64,000 nucleotides of DNA from Desmodesmus armatus (lineage: Eukaryota > Chlorophyta > Chlorophyceae > Sphaeropleales > Scenedesmaceae). Under the pieces are notes generated by a model, which was given only the letters and a program-made list of their open reading frames with translations, made no database searches and was not told the DNA's origin. The position numbers and the translations under genes are program-made. Below, in pieces: positions 54,855-64,000 of the stretch. Numbering within the stretch: position 1 is the first letter of the stretch; every line of letters starts with the position of its first letter. Where the stretch lies: positions 1 to 64,000 of the forward strand of contig VIIQ02000851.1 of the NCBI GenBank assembly GCA_007449985.2, written 5' to 3'.

Positions 54855-56419
54855 TCAGCCGTCAGCAGCAACCTGAACAGCCTGCTCCTGTGGGCTGCGG
54901 AAGCCTCCACCATCAGCAGATGTGCCTCCAAAAGCAGCTTGAGCATGGACGCCATGCTGGACAGCACCAAGCTGCTGCTGCAGGGTCTGGATGTAGGTGT
55001 GCTGCTCCTGCAGCTCCTCTCCATACATGGTCCTGCACGAGGGTGCAATGGCATGAGCCAGCATTCTGATGCAAATGCAGTGGCCCTGGCAGCAAGGTCA
55101 TTGCAGCAGTATGCTTGCAGCACACCAGCACAAATTGTCAGCTTGCTTGCATGAACTGCTGCGGCAGTTGCTTGCACCTTTCCAAGCACCTGCTCGGCAG
55201 ATAGGAGCACTCACCATGGCCAGGGCAAGGCCTGCTCGGTACCCCATCGTTTCAAACTGGTGCCGCTTCCAAGCCGCTTGGATCACAGCAGCTTAGTTTC
55301 CTTGCACATGCTCGGAGCTTTGACCCTGGTTGTCAACCAAGTGAAGACCTGCATGCAGACGCTGTAAACTCACTTTGCATCCTGCAGCTTGGCTTGGTCC
55401 TCCTTGAGCTTGTCCTGCTCTGCATGTAGCTGCTGCATCAGCAGGCCTCTGTCTGTCTGCAAGTTCTGCCATTGAAGGTGCAGCTCCTGCAAGCAGGCAC
55501 CACACAGCTGCTTGTAACATATCTATCCTGCAACCATACATTGATGTGACAAGCAACTAGAGCTGCATGCCATCCACACATGCATGCATCTTGGATGCCA
55601 TCCAAGAGCTGGAGACGGTGTCCAGCTGCTGCTGCAGGCTTACTGTGCAGAATAACAGTGGATTGCAGTGGCATGCTGCGATCTTGACATAACCAGCTGC
55701 TGACGAACTGTTGCACCATTGGATTGAGCCAGACATTGCTCTGGTCGCACCTGCAGCCTGCGGTGACCTGCAATAGTTGCTTGTGCCAGCTTGATGGATT
55801 TCTGTTCACAGTCCTGAGTTTCTGCGCATGTACAGCAGACAACGGTACCTTGGGTTGAGCCACATCAGGGATCAGCTGGATGCAGCTCAAAGCTGTTATC
55901 AGACGTGGCTGCAACCTGATGTGTCATCTCCTTTTGGGCTCGTCCGGTACATGGCCACTTGCCTTTTGTTGCCTGCCTCAGTTCCAGCTTCAGTGCCTCA
56001 ACAACAGCAACCTTCTCACTGTAGTCCAACTGCAGCTCCTTGAGCTGTTGCTCCTCCTCTGCGGATAGAGAAACAAGTCATATGCTTGTTTGATCTTGCC
56101 TTGCATAGGACAGCTCGCCTGAGGGGCCCCCAGCATGCTGCTGCTGTTGGTGTGCAAGGAGTGTGAGAAAAGCCCACGCACGGTGGATGTGGGAGTTGAC
56201 ACGGCGCCAGTCTTCGCGAGCTTTTGCGTTGTGTGGCATGCCCAACTCTGCTGCCATCTTATTACTGGTGGCCAGCTGCAGCGTGCGACAGTCTGGCGGG
56301 GTGATGTCGGAAAATCGGTGGAGCGTCTGCTTGAGGCCGACCGAACGATTGCAACTGCAGTGTGTCCCGTTGAAAGCATTGGTCACAAGCATCAGCTTCG
56401 CAGCAAGTGAAGTGCACAT
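54855..56419 (-). CDS. small coiled-coil protein with an IQ-like segment
   Basis: Exon-like blocks on the minus strand, approximate borders: 56419-56103 (ATG at 56419 or a later one reading MAAELGMPHNAKAREDWRRV), 56062-55979 (EEQQLKELQLDYSEKVAVVE), 55819-55750 (EQKSIKLAQATIAGHRRLQ), 55491-55381 (ELHLQWQNLQTDRGLLMQQL), 55277-55217 (AAWKRHQFETMGYRAGLALA) and 55054-54855 (YGEELQEQHTYIQTLQQQLG, ending in TGA). The blocks have a heptad pattern typical of coiled coils, and AAWKRHQF resembles half an IQ motif. The donors after the first two blocks are GC rather than GT, and their phases are not settled. The overall look is that of a ciliary or cytoskeletal coiled-coil protein, but no family was recognised. 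Confidence 0.45.
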
Positions 56420-57727
56420 GATGAGTCATCATTGACCATTCAAAATTGCACAAGGAATTTCAGGGTTGCAACTGAACCAGTGTTTCGGATGAATACTATT
56501 CTCGAGGCACCAAGACTGACGAGAGCACAGCAAGATCTGCCTCAGCGGAGCCGTTGCCAGGTTGGCTGTTGATGTGGGGTCACACCCACCACATGGTCGG
56601 ACAAGTTCACAGTTGCATGAAGAGGGTGTAATAACGAAGTCACAGTCACAACAACACCACACTCTTGCACGTGCCAGTCATGCCACCAGGTAGATGAGAT
56701 CACGGATAACCCAGAATGACCCTCACTACAACGCCGAGCGTTGTACCTGTCACCACCACCCTCGGGGGCCACTTCTCCGCACGACACTGCTGTCCAACTG
56801 AGGACGCAACACATCAGCAACACACAGAGCATTGGCAGTCATACAGAAGGTGCGCAGCAAACCTACCCACCATGAACCTCTAGGTTCGCAACACCACTGC
56901 AGCCAGCACACCACACTGTGGCAATTGGCTGTGCTAGCAAGATCAAGGCGTGCATTGCCAACGCAACCCTGCACCCCGCATAAATGGCTCGAAAACAGTT
57001 TCAATAGCTGAAGGAGCAAGACACAGGAGAACCAACCATCTACAGCTACATGCAGCAGCAGGCCAAACACTCGACCAGAAAGACAAAAGCCTACAGCTAC
57101 ATGCAGCAGCAGAGAGCCTGCGCTTGTTGAAGCATTCCACAACAAGAAGGCTGACTGCAAGGCAGTCCAGGAGAAGTGGGGTGCACTGAACCTGATGCAC
57201 ATTCCGTGTTTCCTGATGGGCCCAGTGCCAGATACATCGTGCTGACAAACGACCACAAAAGCTGTCCCTCTGTTTCTTGGGTAGAGCACTGGTTGACACC
57301 ATCACCCACGCTGAATCTATGAACAGCACGCCCAGCATGGCACACGGCACAGGTCCTTGCAGTCAAGCAAGGAAGCCACACACACCAGCACAGCACACGC
57401 ATGCGCGCTGCAGCACCTGTGATGCAGCTTGCAAGCGCAGTTACTATGTGCAATTTGCTGAGCACTCCTAGCTCAACCAAACACAACCAATACAACCAGA
57501 AAGCCAATTCGTCTTGTTGTCTGCCTCAAGTTTCAACAGCTGTGTACTTGACTGTGGTGGTGCTTGTGTGCCTGCCTAAACCGCCACAGCAGCAAACTCA
57601 ACGATCTTCACCTTTTCCCCAAGCCATCCTTTCGAGCTCTCCTATCTGGCTGGCATACGGTTTCTTCATACTCTTCCTGCGCCGAACACTATGCAAACAC
57701 TCTGGTTGGTGGCCCTGCTGCCACTAG
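56420..57727. other. spacer between the coiled-coil gene and the channel gene
   Basis: No gene supported. A repeat CTACAGCTACATGCAGCAGC occurs at about 57039 and again at 57091. Long open frames on the minus strand have no domain features and are rich in Cys and Trp, as expected for chance frames. Confidence 0.45.
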
Positions 57728-60700
57728 CTACGGCTGAGGTGCAGGCAGGCGTGCCAGTACCTGCTGCAGCAGCTCCTGCTGCGCCTGCATCGCCTTCTGC
57801 TGCTGCTCCAGCTGCTGCTGCAGGGTCAGCACCAGCGCTGCGTTGTCGCTCGCTGCTGGCTGTCCGGCTGCCTCATCCTCTTCTGCCAGCTGCTCCAATG
57901 CATCAGGATCATATCCGCCCGACCGCGTTGAAATGTTGGAAGTGCTGCGCATGGGGTGCGTCACGGTTTGCAAGCTTCCTGCACTGCCCTCCCCTCCGCA
58001 TGCGAGCTGCGCATGGTCGCCGCTGCTGTGCACCTTGGCTTTCACGCCAAAGATCTTGCTGGTTGCTGCTGCCACGCTGGTAAAGCGCTTAGGTGTGGGC
58101 CCATGTGCTGACGAACCAGGCCGCTGGTCTGCCGCCGGCGCACCGCCCGCGCCTCCCAGCTGCGCCCCAGCAGCCGTGGGTTGGCCCGCAGCGTGCTGCT
58201 GCGGCTGCAGGAGCTTGTGCAGGTCATGCAGACCCCGCAGCAGCTCTGCGTTGGTCTCGTGCTGCTTGCGCTGGAAGGTGTGCTGCGCGTTCATCTGCAG
58301 CTTCAGGCTGGCAGTGGTGCTGCTCAGCTGTGCCGCAGTCCTGCAGGAACAGCAGAAGGAAAAACGCCACCAGTTCATCAGACAGGCTCATGCCACTTGC
58401 AGCATGAAACAAGTCACAGCCTAAGCTGGTTTGCAGGCCCTCCCACACTGCCGCATGCAACATTCAATGGTGGGTCATCACAGCCAAGTCATCTGGGCCA
58501 GCGCGCACCAGCATGCACCAGCACGCACCTGCAGGAGGTATGCTAACTGACCTGACATGCTCTGAATACCCCAGCACAGCATGCAGGACCCATGGACCGC
58601 ACACAAGCCCATGCAGGACAATTGGCTGGTCTACTTTGCTGCGTCCAACTTTGCCTGCACATGCGCGGCAGCACACATGCAGGCACCCCATGCCCTCCGG
58701 ACGCAGAACTCACTTGTGTGTTGCATCCTCCAGCCGCTTGTTAGCGTGCAGCAGCAGAGTGACCTGCCTGCCATGCTCTGCCCCGCCATCCCGCCGCTTC
58801 TGGTTCAGCCCACTGAAGAAGCCACCAGTCTTGCGAGGAGCCTGCACAGACAAGTACAGACGCGAAGGTCCAGCACAGTCAAAAGTTCAGCACAGATGGA
58901 AAGGAACAGGCTCACTGCCAGCCGCACCAGGCAGCTGCAGCAGTGCTGGTGAAAGCGACCGGGTGACAGCCACATGCTGCGTTCAGATGCACGATAAAAC
59001 CCAGCACAGCTGATGCACACAGAAACAAGTGCTGTCAGCGCTGCCATTGATCGTAGTAAACAAATAGCAGGCACATCTTTTCAAGCACCACAAGGCGGAT
59101 GCCTTACCCCGAGGCCCAATCGAGCGTCCTTCATAGAGCCCAGGCTGTCATCGGAGCCACCGTTGGCCAGCAGCTGCTGCCGCTCCTGCAGCCAGTCCTC
59201 CTCGTCCCTGCCATACACCTCTGCGATGCCCTGCACCAGGTACTCAACCTCCCGCTGGGTCAACTTCCTGAAGGGGGAGTGCCAGATCTGCAGCAGCACA
59301 GGATGCAGGGTCAGCGGCAGACGAGGGATGGTGCTGCTTGCAGTAGACAGCAGCCGCATGCTGCAGCACTCACTTGCAATGTGCGCAACGGTTGGACAGC
59401 TAACAACACAATGGCATCGCTAACCAACAACACTGCGCTGGCTACCGTTGCGCAGCTGAACGAAAAACTGCATCCCCAGCAGGGATCACAGTGATCACAG
59501 CCCCTGACAGGGAAGCTTCCAACTGGCCAGCATGGCACACAGGTGCACAAGACAGCCAACAACACTTTGGAGGGCACAAAAAGCCCTTGACTACTGCACG
59601 GGGCCTGAAAATCGCCATGTGGCAGCTCACCCTGGGGACAGATGACATTTTGGAGGCCACCACAAACAGCCGTGCCAGCTCGTCCTCCGTCACCCACGCC
59701 TCGTCAGCAAGCTGCGGCAGCTCCGGCGTTGGGCTGCTGGCCGCATCTGCTGCATCCTTGGGCGCACTGCTGCTGCTGCCGCCACTGGCCTGCGAAGTGA
59801 TTGAGCCAGGCTGGAGGCCCTTTGCTCGGTAGGCCTCGATGACTTTTTCCTTGGCTTTGGGGTTGGCCTGCGCATGACGACACGGCAATATGATTGTGGG
59901 CATCTGGAGTAGGTGCCGAGTAGCCGAGTACCAGCCTTGAGACCCAGCACGATTGGAAGCAAAGCCAAGGGTGAGCAAAGGCACAGCCTGGCTGTTGCGT
60001 GCGTACTTACAGTAGGGGTTTGCAGGCAGATCCTCATTAGCCTCTTTCCCTAAGTTGCTAGCTTCACTATGTGTCGTGCGGCTACCTACCATCCAGGTGA
60101 ACTCCTGCTTGAGCTTGTACGAGGCAAAGTCCTGGTAGAGGTTCATCAGGCAGCGCAGGGGTGCTGTGCGAGCAACACACCAGGGGCGCCAGTATGTCCC
60201 CTTCCACTTGGCTGCCCAGCTGTTGCCAGACTGTTGGGCGGAACAAGTAACAGCAACAGCGCGGCAAACACACAACTGCTTGTGAGGGGTTTGTTGAGGC
60301 TACATCCTTGTGCAGATGCACCAGACTTGACTGAATCGTTGTACTGAATCCATCGAACCAAGCTGCCCACACAGCATCGGTGACGCAAGATGGATGATAT
60401 AACGCGCCCAGCACACCTTCATGACAGAGTGAACACATGCGATGGCCTGACCTGAAACCAGGCCTAAATGCCAGCAGCACACACCAGCTAGTGAAATATT
60501 GCGCCCACCAACAATCAGGGCCTTGTCAAAGGAACATTCAAACTCATTCCCAATTCCTTCAGCAGCAGGGGCCACGCAACATGCAGGAAATGGCTTGCAG
60601 GGGTCCTGCAATACTATTTGAGGGTAGTATCCCACCCTGTCCAGCACACCGCTCACCTCTCCAGGGGCCAGGTAGACGTCGCTGTACATGCGCAGCATGT

Positions 60701-63286
60701 GCCTCTCGCCCAGGATGACATCATGCCAGATGCTGCTCAGCCGCTGCCCCAGGCTCTGTGGCTCATCGCCCTTCAGGCTCCTGCCGCCCATGCTGCTCAT
60801 GCCCTTGTTGCTGCGGCCCAGCACACCAGGACACGCCACAAGCCCTGTGCCAGACCCAGCCCCTGCAATCATCAACGCCACACGTAAATTTGAAATGATT
60901 GATGATCGAGCAGGGCTCGCAGAGGGAGAGACTGCAGCAGTGAGGCGCAGCACAGCGGACCATGCGCATGCAACATAACCTTCCAACCCCAGCGTACCTG
61001 CTCCTGCGCCTGGTGCCACATCGGTCGGTGACGAGCGCTTGTGCCCGCCCAGCAGGACCATGCGGCTGCTGTTTTTGTTGGCGTAGCTGCTGCCTGGGCG
61101 GCTCGAGGTGTAGGAACCCGCCAGACCCTCCTCAACATCAAACGGCAGCACAGCACGGCTCGTCGTGGGCGCTAACCCCATGCCCTGGTCATCACCAAAA
61201 CCGCTATAGTCATCATCGTCTGCATCCATGCACTGCCCGTTGGCACTTTTGTTGTTGTTGTTGCAGCTGGCGCCGCCATCAGGAGGACCCTGGTGATCCG
61301 GACCGCCTGGCAGGTAAGACGTGCTGTCCGACATCGAGCCACCACGCTTGAAGCTGGGCGGGCGGACCTGCTTCAGGCGGCCCCAACCGGTGCAGGCGTA
61401 CAGGATGTCGTGACAGAGCATGCGGATACGGTAGATGACAAAGAGGGTTGTGAAGAGGATGCGCATCAGCACCAGCATGAGGAAGGAGGTCTTGGCAGTG
61501 CCCAGTTTGGCCTTGGCCTCTTCGTAGGCCTCAGCCACAATGGCCAGGATGATGTTCTGGGTGTACACAACCTGCAGGACAACAACAGGAAGCAGCACAA
61601 CTGGGTAAGTGCCTGTGGATTTGTTCAAAGAACGATGCCGACGCGTCAGCACGGGCAGTCTCAGCACGCATGGCGGATCTTACGTAGACTATTGAGACAA
61701 CACAGCGGGATACCACATGGTGGGCAGTGATGCAGACATGCATGCGCACACTGTGGTGCCACAGATGGCGCCAAAGCGCTAAGAAGCCTGCCGCGCCATG
61801 CCAAACATAATGACTGTGGGACTCACCAGTAGTAGGACCGCCACCCAGAAAAGCCCCGTCACTGCAGACACAGCTGCACCCACGCCCAACGCCTGGCTCT
61901 GGAACTCGTCATAAGACAAAAACCCTGCAGGCGTGCACGTGACACACAGCACAGCACAGGGGTGTCATGCCACACGCAGCACAGCACATATTGGGGTGTA
62001 CCTCAAAACAGAGCTGGTGCTGTCGGGCCTCTGTGAACATTTGCAGACTCCAAACCTCTCACATCCCCACTGCACGTCGCCATCTCCCTGGAGGACGTTG
62101 GCAGCATCTCAAGGCCAGCACAGGTTGGCATGCTGAACAGCAAGTGCCCGTCACGTCACACGCTCCATGCCAAAGTTGTGCTGCGCTGATCATTACACAC
62201 GTCGCAAGCAGGTTCCTTGCGCAGCAAGCAACAAAACACAACCCAGGACTCCTGCGCTGTCGACTGGAAAAACGCATAAGCACTGGGGTGCGTGTGCGTG
62301 TGTGGGACCTACCGAAGGTGAGGCGTGACATAAGGCTAAGGCCGTCAGGGAAGCGCAGAAACTGCGTGTTGCCTCCTGTGAGCTGGAAGAAGGCAAACAC
62401 CGCACTGCCCAGTAGCACCAGGATGTAGAACAGGAACACCGCGAAATCCAGGAATTCCCTTGCTGCGATGATGAACACCTGCAGGCAACACACAGCGCAC
62501 GGCCATCGGTGACAAGGCTGTAGCAACGTGCGATGCAGCCATAACCCTACATATGCAAAACCCTGAAGCTGCTGTGTATCTTTACCCAAGGTAAGGTTCA
62601 GTGCGCAAGCGAAAGGCATTGCTGTTTTGAACACACAAGCCTTGAGCTTGCACTGTCCAGCACGCAAAGACAGCAGGTGCAGCCAGCCATAGTGCCAGGT
62701 TCGCTGCAGGGCATTGCAAAGCTGCCATGGCTGCCGCTGATACAGTAGGCCGCCCTTACCTGGTAGAAGGCCTTCAAACCGACATGGATCCTCATGTAGC
62801 GCGTCAGGCGCAGGCAGATGAGGAAGTCCACAACAATGCCCATGTACAACCAGGTGCTGCAGCAAAAGCAAACCAGCGCAAAAGCAGGAAGACGGCGGTT
62901 CACTTGACTCACTGGGCAGGACGATAGTGGCGCCTGGGGCCTTGGGGATGCAACGTTCACGCTACGCAGATGCCATGCAAGAAACCATGATCATGCATAG
63001 CAACAAGCTGCAGACACCGCCATCAGGACATAGTATGCTTTTGTGCAGTGATACCAGCAGCAGGACGCCTTGCACAGTGGCAACAGCAGGACGCCTCTCA
63101 CAGTGGCACACCAGGGCCTACCTGTAGTACCCAGACCAGCGCGTGAGCCTGTTAAGGTTAGAAGCTGTGTCATTCATGTTCGTCACCATGTCCCAGTTGT
63201 CCATGTTCCACCGCTCCTTCTCGAACAAGATGAGCAAGCCGTACAGTACCCAGTAGAACAGCACCCAGGCCAGCAGGGTGATGTTG
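57728..63286 (-). CDS. polycystin/TRPP-type cation channel (PKD2-like), 5' end beyond the window
   Basis: Eleven exons in the window, all in phase: 63286-63122, 62856-62760, 62478-62313, 61924-61827, 61571-60998, 60862-60657, 60230-60090, 59867-59631, 59287-59108, 58841-58714, 58340-57728 (TAG), about 868 aa. Membrane segments, in order: TLLAWVLFYWVLYGLLILF, WLYMGIVVDFLICLRL (S3-like), an S4/S5 region with FLDFAVFLFYILVLLGSAVF, a pore loop (FLRFPDGLSLMSRLTFGGF) and S6 (WVAVLLLVVYTQNIILAIVA), followed by EAYEEAKAKL. This is the pore half of the PKD channel family, which in algae localises to cilia or endomembranes and conducts Ca2+ and other cations. The long C-terminus is Ser/Asn/Asp-rich, then has helical parts (KLTQREVEYLVQGIAEVY) and a Gln-rich coiled coil (LTLQQQLEQQQKAMQAQQEL). 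The polycystin extracellular domain and S1 would lie to the right, outside the window. Confidence 0.8.
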
Positions 63287-64000
63287 CTGCAGGAGCAGGG
63301 CACACATGCACACATGTCGGCAAGGTTAGCCAACGTGAGCCTGGCATGGCGGGAGGCTCTGTCTTTCACTTCACAACACATGTCTCTGAGGCCCTTTGGT
63401 ATTCACATGGCGATGCACTCAGTAACACACCTGTTGGTGATGGGTGAGGGCCCAACAAACCAAAAAGTGAAATTAGCGCGCGAGGCAAGATTTGAAAGTG
63501 GGTGTTGCATGCTGTTCCTGGTGCACCACTGGTGCAATTGTGGACGCCAGGGCCGTTGGTCATGACAGGCCCTTTCTCCCAGCTCACCCTGGCTGCCCTT
63601 TTGGGTCACACCAGCAATAGCACAGCACCTGTGACCACTGCTACACCTGGGGTTGTCTTCCACTGAGCACACTGTGGCCATGTGCCTGTCTGGCTGTGCA
63701 CTGAAAGCGTGCAGCTGCTAGGCAGTAGGAGCCCTTGACGCAGCCTTTGATATGCTGAATTTATTCAACAGCATGCATGCTGCTCTGATGTTTGAGCATT
63801 GCTGGCTCCAGCAGCATGGCACTGCGCATGCAGGGGTACAGCTGGTACAACCAGCTGCATCCCGCACCTGGCATGAGCAGCAGTATTGATTGCTGCACAT
63901 AACTCTACATCTAGCGTACAATAGCAGCGTGGGCTGCTGCTGCTGTTGCTGTTCAAGTCCCGCCTACAACTGAGCAGAATCGCACTGATCCCCCGCGCTA
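63287..64000. other. intron sequence of the channel gene at the right edge
   Basis: The first exon seen (63286) begins inside a codon, so an upstream exon must exist. No exon of the expected type was found in the last 700 bases, so this is probably one long intron. Confidence 0.5.

Noticed and set aside
56542..57507. Overlapping minus-strand open frames rich in Cys, Trp and Leu
   Set aside because: No domain, start context or splice structure supports them, and the frames overlap one another.

Overview
The window is nuclear DNA of a green alga, most likely a flagellated chlorophyte of the Chlamydomonas/Haematococcus type. The genes are GC-rich and cut by many short GT-AG introns, and the proteins carry long Ala, Gln and Pro runs from GCA/CAG-type repeats. 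Homopolymer G/C tracts of 15-30 bases sit in introns and spacers. The gene set includes a ciliary central-apparatus protein, a polycystin-type channel and a chlorophyll-breakdown enzyme. Genus is not certain; Haematococcus-like is only an impression. I built the gene models by hand from splice sites, reading phase and protein motifs.

Left part (1-16.6 kb). On the minus strand lies a gene for a SAND-domain DNA-binding protein (start near 2837, 3' end near the left edge), then pheophytinase (PPH, six exons, 10403 down to 5248, all phases consistent, 452 aa). PPH intron 2 and the following 6 kb spacer are full of interspersed repeats. The most notable is a composite repeat that carries a complete tRNA-Ser(GCU) sequence, present three times, once on the minus strand inside PPH intron 2 and twice on the plus strand in the spacer. 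In both genes the 3' end of an exon, with its splice donor and the following G-tract, has been duplicated in tandem inside the next intron.

Centre (16.6-39.3 kb). An unidentified minus-strand gene (16623-18731) is divergent, 392 bases away, from a very large plus-strand gene (19124-36043, 26 exons, about 3,500 aa) that I read as CFAP54/FAP54, a C1d projection protein of the ciliary central pair. Its frame is continuous apart from three places where one base seems to be missing. A plus-strand MYND zinc-finger gene (36584-39257) follows.

Right part (40.6-64 kb). In order: a minus-strand single-pass membrane protein; two tandem minus-strand leucine-rich-repeat genes, one with a transmembrane segment and Ser/Pro-rich tail, one secreted; a minus-strand secreted CAP-domain protein with a Pro/Thr repeat linker and a C-terminal bulb-lectin-like region; a divergent plus-strand gene that may be the meiotic double-strand-break factor MEI4/PRD2; a minus-strand coiled-coil gene; and the 3' two thirds of a PKD2/TRPP-type cation channel gene that runs off the right edge. 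Two genes relate to cilia (FAP54, PKD2-like), four encode signal-peptide proteins for the cell surface or secretory route, and one is for chlorophyll turnover. I see no operon-like logic beyond the tandem LRR pair and two divergent promoter intervals.
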